The notes beneath the pieces are model-generated. The model ran no database searches, was not told the origin of the DNA, and saw only the letters and a program-made list of their open reading frames with translations. Shown in pieces: positions 17,208-26,440 of a stretch of 64,000 nt of DNA (its first letter is position 1; every line of letters begins with the position of its first letter). Origin of the DNA: Serratia fonticola (GTDB lineage: Bacteria; Pseudomonadota; Gammaproteobacteria; Enterobacterales; Enterobacteriaceae); contig NZ_VFMK01000001.1 in the NCBI RefSeq assembly GCF_006715025.1, forward strand, positions 4,960,001-5,024,000, in the 5' to 3' direction. Position numbers and translations under genes: made by a program.

Positions 17208-18899
17208 GTGACTGCAAATAACAAAGTACGCCATGTCGATGTACGCGCGCCTCGCGGCACACAATTAAACGCAAAAAGCTGGCTGACCGAAGCGCCACTG
17301 CGCATGCTGATGAACAACCTCGATCCTGAAGTGGCAGAAAATCCCCATGAGCTGGTTGTGTACGGCGGTATCGGCCGCGCTGCTCGTGACTGGGATTGCT
17401 ACGATAAGATTGTCGCTACCCTCAAAACACTGGAAGACGATGAAACGTTGCTGGTGCAGTCCGGTAAACCCGTCGGCGTGTTCAAAACACACAGCAATGC
17501 CCCACGAGTGCTGATTGCCAACTCCAACCTGGTCCCACACTGGGCCACCTGGGAACACTTCAATGAGCTGGATGCCAAGGGCCTGGCGATGTATGGCCAG
17601 ATGACTGCAGGTAGCTGGATCTACATCGGCAGCCAGGGCATCGTGCAAGGCACTTATGAAACCTTCGTGGAGGCCGGTCGTCAGCATTACGACGGTAGCC
17701 TGCAAGGGCGCTGGGTATTGACCGCCGGGCTCGGTGGGATGGGTGGCGCGCAACCGCTGGCCGCCACGTTGGCCGGAGCCTGTTCGCTGAACATCGAATG
17801 CCAGCAGAGCCGCATCGATTTCCGTTTAAAAACCCGCTATGTCGATGAGCAGGCCAAAGATCTGGATGACGCACTGGCGCGTATCAAGAAATACACCGCC
17901 GAAGGTAAAGCCATCTCTATCGCGCTGTGCGGCAACGCAGCCGAAATCCTGCCGGAACTGGTCAAGCGCGGCGTGCGCCCAGACCTGGTCACCGACCAGA
18001 CCAGCGCCCACGATCCGCTCAACGGTTATCTGCCAAAAGGCTGGAGCTGGGAAGAGTACCGTCGCCGTGCACAAACCGAACCGGCGCTGGTGGTGAAAGC
18101 GGCCAAACAATCGATGGCCGAACACGTTGAAGCAATGCTGGCGTTCCAGAAAATGGGCGTCCCTACCTTCGACTACGGTAACAACATCCGCCAGATGGCC
18201 AAAGAAATGGGGGTCGACCACGCCTTTGACTTCCCTGGCTTTGTACCCGCTTATATTCGCCCACTGTTCTGCCGTGGCATCGGCCCATTCCGTTGGGCGG
18301 CCCTGTCTGGCGATCCGCAAGATATCTATAAGACGGACGCCATGGTGAAAGAACTGATCCCGGACGACGAGCACCTGCACCGTTGGTTGGATATGGCGCG
18401 CGAACGCATCAGCTTCCAGGGCTTGCCTGCACGTATCTGCTGGGTGGGCCTGGGCCAGCGTGCCAAATTGGGTCTGGCGTTTAACGAGATGGTGCGCCGT
18501 GGCGAACTCTCAGCGCCGATCGTCATTGGTCGCGATCACCTGGACTCCGGCTCGGTTGCCAGCCCGAACCGTGAAACCGAAGCGATGAAAGATGGCTCCG
18601 ATGCCGTCTCCGACTGGCCACTGCTCAACGCCTTGTTGAACACTGCCAGCGGTGCGACCTGGGTGTCTCTACACCACGGCGGCGGCGTAGGTATGGGCTT
18701 CTCTCAACACTCCGGGATGGTGATCGTCTGTGACGGCAGCGATGAGGCCGCGCAGCGTATTGCCCGCGTGCTGCATAACGATCCGGCGACCGGCGTCATG
18801 CGCCATGCCGATGCCGGTTACGACATCGCGATCGACTGCGCCCGTGAACAAGGCCTTAACCTGCCGATGGTCGCCGCGACTCAAGGGGGCAAAGCATGA
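17208..18899 (+). CDS. hutU: Urocanate hydratase
   Basis: Converts urocanate to imidazolone propionate using tightly bound NAD+, the second step of histidine degradation. The NAD-binding loop is GGMGGAQPLAATLAG, and the conserved cysteine is in FCRGIGPFRW. I choose GTG at 17208, giving 563 residues (family about 555-565), with TTGAGGA as ribosome-binding site; an upstream ATG at 17145 would add 21 unrelated residues. Its last four bases overlap hutH (ATGA). hutI, hutG and hutC are not in the window. Confidence 0.97.
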   Translation: MTANNKVRHVDVRAPRGTQLNAKSWLTEAPLRMLMNNLDPEVAENPHELVVYGGIGRAARDWDCYDKIVATLKTLEDDETLLVQSGKPVGVFKTHSNAPRVLIANSNLVPHWATWEHFNELDAKGLAMYGQMTAGSWIYIGSQGIVQGTYETFVEAGRQHYDGSLQGRWVLTAGLGGMGGAQPLAATLAGACSLNIECQQSRIDFRLKTRYVDEQAKDLDDALARIKKYTAEGKAISIALCGNAAEILPELVKRGVRPDLVTDQTSAHDPLNGYLPKGWSWEEYRRRAQTEPALVVKAAKQSMAEHVEAMLAFQKMGVPTFDYGNNIRQMAKEMGVDHAFDFPGFVPAYIRPLFCRGIGPFRWAALSGDPQDIYKTDAMVKELIPDDEHLHRWLDMARERISFQGLPARICWVGLGQRAKLGLAFNEMVRRGELSAPIVIGRDHLDSGSVASPNRETEAMKDGSDAVSDWPLLNALLNTASGATWVSLHHGGGVGMGFSQHSGMVIVCDGSDEAAQRIARVLHNDPATGVMRHADAGYDIAIDCAREQGLNLPMVAATQGGKA

Positions 18900-20431
18900 A
18901 AACACTGACTATTCGCCCAGGAAAACTAACCCTTGCCGATCTGCGCCAGGTTTATCAGCACCCGGTCAAAGTGACGCTGGATGACAACGCCTATGGCGCC
19001 ATCCAACAAAGCGTCGCCTGTGTGGAACGCATTGTGGAAGAAAACCGCACCACCTACGGTATCAATACCGGGTTCGGTCTGCTGGCATCGACCCGCATCG
19101 CCCGCAACGATCTGGAAAACCTGCAACGCTCCATCGTCCTGTCCCACGCGGCCGGTGTGGGGGCGCCAACCGATGACAATCTGGTTCGCCTGATTATGGT
19201 GTTGAAGATCAATAGCCTGTCACGCGGTTTCTCAGGTATCCGTCTGGAGGTGATCCAGGCCCTGATCGCGCTGGTCAATGCTGAAGTTTATCCGCACATC
19301 CCGTTGAAAGGTTCTGTAGGCGCCTCCGGTGACCTGGCGCCGCTGGCGCATATGAGCTTGGTACTACTGGGTGAGGGCAAAGCCCGCTTCCAGGGAGAAT
19401 GGATACCGGCCACCGACGCCCTGGCTAAAGCAGGCCTGAAACCGCTGACGCTGGCTGCCAAAGAAGGCCTTGCGCTATTGAACGGTACCCAGGTTTCCGC
19501 CGCCTTCGCGCTGCGCGGCCTGTTTGACGCAGAAGATCTGTATGCCGCCGCGACCGTGACCGGCAGCCTGACGGTTGAAGCCGCACTGGGTTCACGCAGC
19601 CCGTTCGACCCGCGCATTCACGAAGTTCGTGGTCAACGTGGCCAGATCGATGCCGCCGCCGCTTATCGTCACCTGCTTGGCAAGCGCAGCGCCGTGTCTG
19701 ACTCGCACCAGAACTGCGAGAAAGTGCAGGATCCTTATTCTCTGCGCTGCCAACCACAGGTGATGGGTGCCTGCCTGACACAAATTCGCCAGGCCGCCGA
19801 GGTGCTGGAGATCGAAGCTAACGCCGTTTCCGATAACCCGCTGGTATTCGCCGAGCAGGGGGATGTGCTGTCTGGGGGTAATTTCCATGCCGAGCCCGTT
19901 GCCATGGCGGCCGACAATCTGGCACTGGCCTTCGCCGAGATGGGATCACTGGCTGAACGCCGTATCTCTCTGATGATGGATAAACACATGTCGCAATTAC
20001 CGCCATTCCTGGTGGATAACGGTGGTGTGAACTCCGGCTTTATGATCGCCCAAGTGACCGCAGCCGCCTTGACCAGCGAGAACAAAGCTCTGGCGCACCC
20101 GGCCAGCGTTGACAGCATCCCAACCTCGGCCAACCAGGAAGACCACGTTTCAATGGCCCCGGCGGCTGGCCGTCGCCTGTGGGAAATGGCAGATAACGTA
20201 CGCGGCATTCTGGCCGTGGAGTGGCTGGCGGCCTGCCAGGGGCTTGATCTTCGTAAAGGCCTGCAAACCACCGAAGGCTTGGAACAGGCTCGCCGTTTGC
20301 TGCGCGAACACGTCAGCTACTACGATAAGGATCGCTTCTTCGCCCCTGATATCGAAGCGGCCAGCCAACTGTTGGCAACTGGACACCTGACCGCTCTGGT
20401 ACCGGCCTCGTTACTGCCTAGCCAGGCGTAG
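18896..20431 (+). CDS. hutH: Histidine ammonia-lyase
   Basis: Deaminates L-histidine to urocanate and ammonia, the first step of histidine use. It has 511 residues. The internal Ala-Ser-Gly that cyclises to the MIO cofactor is A143-S144-G145 in GSVGASGDLAP, and the active-site tyrosine is in TTYGINTGFG near residue 54. It overlaps hutU by four bases, so the two are translationally coupled under the HutC-like operator. Confidence 0.98.
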   Translation: MKTLTIRPGKLTLADLRQVYQHPVKVTLDDNAYGAIQQSVACVERIVEENRTTYGINTGFGLLASTRIARNDLENLQRSIVLSHAAGVGAPTDDNLVRLIMVLKINSLSRGFSGIRLEVIQALIALVNAEVYPHIPLKGSVGASGDLAPLAHMSLVLLGEGKARFQGEWIPATDALAKAGLKPLTLAAKEGLALLNGTQVSAAFALRGLFDAEDLYAAATVTGSLTVEAALGSRSPFDPRIHEVRGQRGQIDAAAAYRHLLGKRSAVSDSHQNCEKVQDPYSLRCQPQVMGACLTQIRQAAEVLEIEANAVSDNPLVFAEQGDVLSGGNFHAEPVAMAADNLALAFAEMGSLAERRISLMMDKHMSQLPPFLVDNGGVNSGFMIAQVTAAALTSENKALAHPASVDSIPTSANQEDHVSMAPAAGRRLWEMADNVRGILAVEWLAACQGLDLRKGLQTTEGLEQARRLLREHVSYYDKDRFFAPDIEAASQLLATGHLTALVPASLLPSQA

Positions 20432-20580
20432 CGTCCAAGGCGCGGTCCCTTAATGGCTTTACGGCCAATGAAGGGGTCGCGTCTATTACCCTATAAGTTC
20501 GTACTCTATCCTGCCGGGCTCGTTCCCCCGGTGCAGATAGCGCTGCCTGTCCGACAACAACATTAAAACGGAGAAGCAAC

Positions 20581-21972
20581 ATGCGTACCGCAAAACCACA
20601 GCTACGGCGCGGCTTAAACGCGCGACATATTCGCTTTATGGCCCTCGGCTCTGCTATCGGCACCGGCTTGTTCTATGGCTCGGCGGGTGCGATTCAACTG
20701 GCGGGGCCGGCCGTGCTGCTGGCCTATCTGGTCGGTGGTGCAGCAGTCTTTATGGTGATGCGGGCATTAGGGGAAATGGCGGTGCATCAGCCAGTTTCCG
20801 GCTCCTTCGGCCACTATGCCAGCCATTATCTTGGCCCACTGGCCGGGTTCCTCACAGGCTGGACCTATACCTTTGAGATGGTGATTGTGGCCCTGGCCGA
20901 CGTGACCGCCTTCGGTATCTACATGGGGCTGTGGTTTCCGGATGTTGCCCAATGGGTCTGGATACTCAGCATCATTTTGTTTATCGGCGCGCTCAATCTG
21001 TGCAGCGTCAAAGTCTTTGGCGAGATGGAGTTCTGGTTATCACTGGTCAAGGTGGCAGCCATTGTAGCGATGATCGTCGGCGGTGCTGCGGTGATGCTGT
21101 TCGGCTTTGGCGTAACCCAGCAGGCCACTGGCTTCAGTAATCTTTGGCAGCACGGCGGTTTTATGCCAAACGGAATCGGCGGTGTCGTCGCCTCTCTGGC
21201 GGTAGTGATGTTCGCCTTCGGCGGGATTGAAATTATCGGTATTACCGCCAGCGAGGCTAAAGATCCTGCCAAAGTGCTGCCAAAGGCGATCAATGCCGTC
21301 CCGATCCGCATCCTGTTGTTCTATGTCCTGACGTTGCTGGTGCTGATGGCGATCTACCCGTGGAACAGCATCGGCCAAAACGGCAGCCCGTTTGTGGAAA
21401 TCTTCAGTAATCTGGGGATCAGTTCGGCAGCTAACGTATTAAACGTGGTGGTGATCACCGCCGCCATCTCCGCCATCAACAGCGATATTTTTGGCGCAGG
21501 CCGCATGATGTATGGCATGGCACAGGACGGCCAGGCACCGAAGAGTTTCTCTAAGCTGACCAACAACGGCGTGCCCTGGATGACGGTATTGGTGATGTCC
21601 ATCGCCCTGCTGTTGGCTGTGCTGCTCAACTACCTGATCCCCAAGCAGATCTTCATGATCATCGCGTCTATCGCCACCTTTGCCACGGTGTGGGTATGGT
21701 TGATGATCCTGCTTTCGCAGGTCGCCATGCGCCGTACACTCAGCAAAGAAGAAGTCAGTCAATTGAGCTTCCCGGTCCCCTGGTGGCCGGTAGCCCCCGC
21801 ACTGGCAACGGCATTCATGCTGTTTGTGATCGGCCTGCTCGGTTACTTTGAAGAGAGCCGCATCGCCCTGATCGTCGGGCTGGTTTGGGTGGCATTCCTG
21901 ACGCTGGCTTACTGGTTATGGGTACGTAAAAAAGGCGAGAACCGCCCGGTGACCTCAACGGAAAGCCTGTAA
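20581..21972 (+). CDS. Amino acid permease (APC superfamily), probably histidine uptake
   Basis: A 463-residue, 12-helix permease of the AAT family (relatives include ProY, AroP and HutT). The N-terminal GSAIGTGLFYGSAGAIQLAG is the substrate-binding helix typical of the family. It follows hutH by 149 bp on the same strand, so histidine transport as part of the hut operon is the natural inference; the sequence itself does not separate histidine from proline or other amino acids. The 149-bp gap could hold its own promoter. It ends before a strong shared terminator. Confidence 0.85.
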   Translation: MRTAKPQLRRGLNARHIRFMALGSAIGTGLFYGSAGAIQLAGPAVLLAYLVGGAAVFMVMRALGEMAVHQPVSGSFGHYASHYLGPLAGFLTGWTYTFEMVIVALADVTAFGIYMGLWFPDVAQWVWILSIILFIGALNLCSVKVFGEMEFWLSLVKVAAIVAMIVGGAAVMLFGFGVTQQATGFSNLWQHGGFMPNGIGGVVASLAVVMFAFGGIEIIGITASEAKDPAKVLPKAINAVPIRILLFYVLTLLVLMAIYPWNSIGQNGSPFVEIFSNLGISSAANVLNVVVITAAISAINSDIFGAGRMMYGMAQDGQAPKSFSKLTNNGVPWMTVLVMSIALLLAVLLNYLIPKQIFMIIASIATFATVWVWLMILLSQVAMRRTLSKEEVSQLSFPVPWWPVAPALATAFMLFVIGLLGYFEESRIALIVGLVWVAFLTLAYWLWVRKKGENRPVTSTESL

Positions 21973-22021
21973 CACAGGCTCGGTATTCCCACGACGGCAT
22001 TTCTTAATTTGCGCATAAAAA

Positions 22022-22051
22022 AACGGAGAGCACCTTACGGTACTCTCCGTT
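22022..22051. terminator. Bidirectional terminator between the permease gene and eno
   Basis: AACGGAGAG and CTCTCCGTT form a perfect 9-bp stem, with a run of A on the left that becomes a T run for minus-strand transcripts. It is placed to end eno transcription and also read-through from the hut side. Confidence 0.8.
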
Positions 22052-22079
22052 CTCAACTCAATAACGTATCAAGCCGTTA

Positions 22080-23375
22080 TTACTGACCTTTAACTTCTTT
22101 CAGGCCATTGAACGGTGCGCGGTCACCCAGCGCTTCTTCAATACGGATCAGTTGGTTGTACTTGGCAACGCGGTCAGAACGGCTCATAGAACCGGTTTTG
22201 ATCTGGCCAGCCGCAGTACCTACCGCCAGGTCAGCGATGGTTGCGTCTTCGGTTTCACCTGAACGGTGAGAGATCACCGCGGTGTAACCTGCGTCTTTCG
22301 CCATCTTGATAGCAGCCAGTGTTTCGGTCAGAGAACCGATCTGGTTGAATTTGATCAGGATGGAGTTAGCGATGCCTTTTTCGATACCTTCTTTCAGGAT
22401 CTTGGTGTTGGTTACGAACAGATCGTCACCAACCAGCTGGATTTTGTCGCCCAGCACTTTGGTCTGGTAAGCGAAACCAGCCCAGTCAGATTCGTCCAGA
22501 CCGTCTTCGATAGAAACGATTGGGTACTGCTTAGTCAGTTCTTCCAGGAAGTGGGTGAACTCTTCAGAGGTGAAGGCTTTGTTACCTTCGCCAGCCAGCA
22601 CGTATTTACCGTCTTTGTAGAATTCAGAGGCTGCACAGTCCATCGCCAGGGTCACGTCTTTACCCAGCTCGTAACCTGCCGCTTTCACCGCTTCAGCGAT
22701 AACAGCCAGCGCTTCTGCGTTAGAACCCAGGTTTGGCGCATAACCACCTTCGTCACCCACTGCAGTGTTCATGCCTTTGGCTTTCAGCACTTTTGCCAGG
22801 TGATGGAACACTTCAGAACCGATACGCACGGCTTCTTTCAGGGTTTTCGCGCCAACTGGCTGGATCATGAATTCCTGAATGTCGACGTTGTTGTCAGCGT
22901 GCTCACCGCCGTTGATGATGTTCATCATTGGCAGAGGCATAGAGAATTTGCCTGGGGTGCCGTTCAGTTCAGCAATGTGCTCGTACAGTGGCATGCCTTT
23001 AGAAGCAGCAGCCGCTTTAGCAGCAGCAAGAGAAACGGCCAGGATGGCGTTAGCACCAAACTTGGATTTGTTCTCGGTACCGTCCAACTCGATCATGATC
23101 TTGTCGATGTTAGCCTGGTCTTTGGCATCTTTACCCAGCACTGCCTGAGCAATTGGGCCGTTCACTGCAGCAACGGCTTTCAGTACGCCTTTACCCAGGA
23201 AACGAGATTTATCACCGTCACGCAGTTCCAGTGCTTCACGAGAACCGGTAGATGCACCTGATGGTGCTGCAGCCAGACCGACGAAACCGCCTTCCAGATG
23301 AACTTCGGCTTCAACAGTTGGGTTGCCGCGTGAGTCGATGATTTCACGGCCAATGACTTTAACGATTTTGGACAT
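22080..23375 (-). CDS. eno: Enolase
   Basis: Interconverts 2-phosphoglycerate and phosphoenolpyruvate; in E. coli also a scaffold partner of RNase E. I choose ATG at 23375 (MSKIVKVIGR), giving 431 residues, one fewer than E. coli; an upstream in-frame ATG at 23420 lies in the pyrG-eno spacer. Family motifs such as SGASTGSREALELRDGD and the C-terminal SHRSGETEDATIADLAVG are intact. It follows pyrG by 81 bp, the conserved pyrG-eno arrangement. Confidence 0.98.
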   Translation of the reverse strand: MSKIVKVIGREIIDSRGNPTVEAEVHLEGGFVGLAAAPSGASTGSREALELRDGDKSRFLGKGVLKAVAAVNGPIAQAVLGKDAKDQANIDKIMIELDGTENKSKFGANAILAVSLAAAKAAAASKGMPLYEHIAELNGTPGKFSMPLPMMNIINGGEHADNNVDIQEFMIQPVGAKTLKEAVRIGSEVFHHLAKVLKAKGMNTAVGDEGGYAPNLGSNAEALAVIAEAVKAAGYELGKDVTLAMDCAASEFYKDGKYVLAGEGNKAFTSEEFTHFLEELTKQYPIVSIEDGLDESDWAGFAYQTKVLGDKIQLVGDDLFVTNTKILKEGIEKGIANSILIKFNQIGSLTETLAAIKMAKDAGYTAVISHRSGETEDATIADLAVGTAAGQIKTGSMSRSDRVAKYNQLIRIEEALGDRAPFNGLKEVKGQ

Positions 23376-23417
23376 TAGGTTTTCCTCAGTACAAGTTAAA
23401 CTAAAACTCCAGACAAA

Positions 23418-23443
23418 CAACGCGCGGTTTTTGCCGCGCGTTG
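23418..23443 (-). terminator. Hairpin in the pyrG-eno spacer
   Basis: CAACGCGCGG and CCGCGCGTTG form a perfect 10-bp GC-rich stem around a 6-base loop, 14 bases after the pyrG stop. On the minus strand a short T-rich stretch follows. It could act as a partial terminator or an RNA-processing site that separates pyrG and eno expression. Confidence 0.65.
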
Positions 23444-23456
23444 CTTACCAAAACTC

Positions 23457-25094
23457 TTATTTCACCTGACGCTTCTGGTGTTCACCCGCCGCTTTGACAA
23501 AGCCAGCAAACAACGGATGCCCATCACGCGGCGTCGAAGTAAATTCCGGGTGGAACTGACAAGCAACGAACCACGGATGGTCAGGCAGCTCGATAATCTC
23601 AACCAGCTTGTTATCCGCCGAACGACCCGCAACACGCAAACCTGCGGCTTCGATCTGCTTCAACAGCATGTTGTTAACTTCATAACGGTGACGGTGACGT
23701 TCAACGATGGTAGGTTCGCCGTACATCTTGCGAACCAAGCTATTATCGGTCAGATGACATTGCTGGCCACCAACGCGCATTGTGCCACCCAGATCGCTTT
23801 CTTCGCTACGGACTTCAACGTTACCGTCTTCATCGCGCCATTCCGTAATCAACGCCACAACCGGGTATTTACAGTCTGGCACAAATTCCGTCGAGTTGGC
23901 GTTTTCCATACCCGCCACGTTACGGGCAAACTCCATCAACGCCACCTGCATCCCCAGGCAAATGCCCAGGTAAGGGATCTTGTTTTCACGCGCATAGCGC
24001 GCAGTCATGACCTTGCCTTCCACGCCACGATAGCCGAAACCGCCAGGGATCAGGATCGCATCCAGATCTTTCAGCACTTCGACACCACGGGTTTCAACAT
24101 CCTGCGAATCGATCAGTTTGATGTTGACGGTCAGACGGTTTTTCAGGCCACCGTGCTTGAGCGCTTCAATCACAGACTTGTAGGCATCTGGCAGTTCGAC
24201 ATATTTACCGACCATGCCGATAGTCACTTCGCCGCCTGGATTGGCTTCTTCGTAAATGACCTGCTCCCACTCAGCCAGATTAGCTTCCGGTGCAGTGAGG
24301 CTGAATCGTTTACAAATATAATCGTCCAGCCCCTGAGATTTCAATAGGCCTGGGATTTTATAAATGGAATCAACGTCTTTCAGGGAGATAACCGCTTTTT
24401 CCGGCACATTGCAGAAAAGTGCGATTTTAGCGCGTTCATTAGCAGGAACGGCACGATCGGAACGGCAGATCAGCACATCTGGCTGAATACCGATGGAAAG
24501 CAGCTCTTTTACAGAATGCTGGGTCGGCTTGGTTTTCACTTCACCCGCAGCGGCCAAGTATGGCACCAGCGTCAGATGCATATACAGCGTGTGCTCACGG
24601 CCCACTTCCACCGCCATCTGACGAATGGCTTCCAGGAACGGCAGGGATTCGATATCACCGACGGTACCGCCGATTTCAACCAGCACCACATCGTGGCCTT
24701 CACCGCCTTCGATGATTCGTTCTTTAATGGCGTTAGTGATGTGCGGGATCACCTGTACGGTCGCGCCCAGGTAGTCGCCACGGCGCTCTTTGCGCAGCAC
24801 ATCAGAGTAGATACGGCCGGTAGTGAAGTTGTTACGACGCGTCATTTTGGTGCGGATGAAACGCTCGTAGTGACCCAGATCCAGATCGGTTTCTGCGCCG
24901 TCTTCGGTGACGAAAACTTCCCCATGCTGAATCGGGCTCATGGTGCCCGGATCCACGTTGATGTACGGGTCCAGTTTCATGATGGTAACGTTGAGGCCAC
25001 GGGCTTCAAGAATAGCCGCCAGAGAGGCTGCGGCAATGCCTTTACCCAGAGAGGATACGACCCCGCCGGTCACAAAAATATAATTAGTTGTCAT
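23457..25094 (-). CDS. pyrG: CTP synthase
   Basis: Aminates UTP to CTP using glutamine and ATP. It has 545 residues, as in E. coli. The N-terminal synthetase domain starts with VTGGVVSSLGKGIAAAS; the C-terminal glutamine amidotransferase domain carries the nucleophile elbow GICLGMQVALMEF with the catalytic cysteine near residue 379. It sits between mazG and eno, as in E. coli. Confidence 0.98.
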   Translation of the reverse strand: MTTNYIFVTGGVVSSLGKGIAAASLAAILEARGLNVTIMKLDPYINVDPGTMSPIQHGEVFVTEDGAETDLDLGHYERFIRTKMTRRNNFTTGRIYSDVLRKERRGDYLGATVQVIPHITNAIKERIIEGGEGHDVVLVEIGGTVGDIESLPFLEAIRQMAVEVGREHTLYMHLTLVPYLAAAGEVKTKPTQHSVKELLSIGIQPDVLICRSDRAVPANERAKIALFCNVPEKAVISLKDVDSIYKIPGLLKSQGLDDYICKRFSLTAPEANLAEWEQVIYEEANPGGEVTIGMVGKYVELPDAYKSVIEALKHGGLKNRLTVNIKLIDSQDVETRGVEVLKDLDAILIPGGFGYRGVEGKVMTARYARENKIPYLGICLGMQVALMEFARNVAGMENANSTEFVPDCKYPVVALITEWRDEDGNVEVRSEESDLGGTMRVGGQQCHLTDNSLVRKMYGEPTIVERHRHRYEVNNMLLKQIEAAGLRVAGRSADNKLVEIIELPDHPWFVACQFHPEFTSTPRDGHPLFAGFVKAAGEHQKRQVK

Positions 25095-25148
25095 GCTGAA
25101 CCTGAGAGTTTAGGTTTAAAGACGATGGAAGAACCAAGACGGGAAAGT

Positions 25149-25177
25149 AGTATACCCGAACCTCTCTTGACCTACAA
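25149..25177 (-). promoter_or_regulatory. Probable sigma-70 promoter of pyrG
   Basis: Read on the minus strand, TTGTAG (25177-25172) and TATACT (25154-25149) are separated by 17 bp, about 55 bp before the pyrG ATG. The -10 matches five of six consensus bases; the -35 is weaker. The rest of the 366-bp mazG-pyrG gap (25095-25460) shows no gene. Confidence 0.55.
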
Positions 25178-25460
25178 ACGATCGTTTTGCCATCCATCAT
25201 CTCTGCCACCACCGTGAGTTCATTCGGGTTTAATCCGCTAGCACCACTCTCCGTGCCTTTTCAAAACAATAAGTTAGCCTAAAAACTGCCGTTTAACCGT
25301 CTTCTGGCGCCAAAAAACATCTTACATTTCAGTTTGTTGGCCTTTTCCGTCGCCTAACCCGCGCTCCAGCACGCTATGGTATCGAGCTTAACCGTTTCAG
25401 CTCAAGCCAACATTGTCGCCGATCAAACTAGCGACACTGTTAGGACAACGGTATTTTCGA

Positions 25461-26255
25461 TTAGTTTTCCTGACTTTTTACCTGCTGCCAGGCGGCTTCC
25501 ATCTGCTCCAGCGTGGCTTCCTGCATCTGCAGGCCGCTCTGTTGCACGATTTCTTCTACCTGACGGAAACGGCGCTCGAACTTGCGGTTGGCTGCTTGCA
25601 ACGCATTTTCCGCCTTGTGCCCCAGGTGACGGGAAAGATTGACCGTGGCAAACAGCAGATCGCCAATCTCTTCTTCCAGCTTCTGCTCATCGACCACCGC
25701 CTGCTGAGCTTCATGCATCACCTCGTCCAGTTCTTCGTACACTTTATCCAGCACCGGCCCCAAGGTATTCCAGTCAAAACCGACGGCGGCACAGCGCTTC
25801 TGGATTTTATGGGCTTTCATCAGTGCCGGTAAGGCATTAGGGATATCATCCAGTGCCGAATGCAGCGCTTTCTCTGCACGTTCATCGGCCTTCAGTTGCT
25901 CCCAGCGGGCGGAAATGGCTTCACTGTCTGCCGCATCCGCTTCCCCGAAAATATGTGGGTGGCGGCGCTCAAGCTTGTCACTGATGGCGTTACACACCTG
26001 TTCAAAATCAAACAGCCCTTGCTCTTGCCCCATCTGGGCATAGAACACCACCTGGAACAGCAGATCCCCCAGTTCATCACGCAGATCGGCGTAATCCTGG
26101 CGTTCAATAGCGTCCAAGACTTCGTAAGTTTCTTCTAGCGTGTAGGGCGCAATGGTCGCGAAAGTCTGTTTACGATCCCACGGGCAACCAACCTGCGGGT
26201 CGCGCAGGGTTTTCATGATGGTCAGCAGGCGTTGCAATGGTTGCGGTTGGGTCAT
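25461..26255 (-). CDS. mazG: Nucleoside triphosphate pyrophosphohydrolase MazG
   Basis: Hydrolyses NTPs and dNTPs to monophosphate and pyrophosphate, and in E. coli modulates ppGpp level. Two tandem MazG domains are visible, with acidic metal-binding motifs LEETYEVLDAIE in the first and KLEEEIGDLLFATVN in the second. ATG at 26255 (MTQPQPLQRLL) gives 264 residues against 263 in E. coli; the upstream in-frame extension would translate the ERIC element. It follows relA on the same strand, as in E. coli except that the toxin-antitoxin pair mazEF is absent here. Confidence 0.97.
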   Translation of the reverse strand: MTQPQPLQRLLTIMKTLRDPQVGCPWDRKQTFATIAPYTLEETYEVLDAIERQDYADLRDELGDLLFQVVFYAQMGQEQGLFDFEQVCNAISDKLERRHPHIFGEADAADSEAISARWEQLKADERAEKALHSALDDIPNALPALMKAHKIQKRCAAVGFDWNTLGPVLDKVYEELDEVMHEAQQAVVDEQKLEEEIGDLLFATVNLSRHLGHKAENALQAANRKFERRFRQVEEIVQQSGLQMQEATLEQMEAAWQQVKSQEN

Positions 26256-26311
26256 GTTGAGGTCTCTAACTAAAAAACGGGCACACAAAATGATGCCTAA
26301 TATGAAAAGTA

Positions 26312-26436
26312 ATACCCAATGGATTTCGAGTTGTATCCAGACGGCAAGAACGGTTATCCCCAGGAGCTTAGTCAACTAAGTGACTGGGGTAGGCGTTCGC
26401 AGCCAACAACGATACAGCTTGAAAGACGAAGGGTAT
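26312..26436. repeat. Full-length ERIC element between relA and mazG
   Basis: About 125 bp bounded by ATACCC at the left and GGGTAT at the right. The centre contains ATCCCCAGGAGCTTAGT and CTAAGTGACTGGGGTAGGCG, a close match to the ERIC core hairpin. It ends four bases before the relA stop. In transcripts from relA it would fold into a long hairpin between the two genes. Confidence 0.93.
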
Positions 26437-26440
26437 TTAT

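Noticed and set aside
22266..23261. 331-codon plus-strand open frame opposite eno
   Set aside because: Shadow of a highly expressed gene with biased codon use; no protein features.
23478..24347. 289-codon plus-strand open frame opposite pyrG
   Set aside because: Antisense shadow; pyrG is complete on the other strand.
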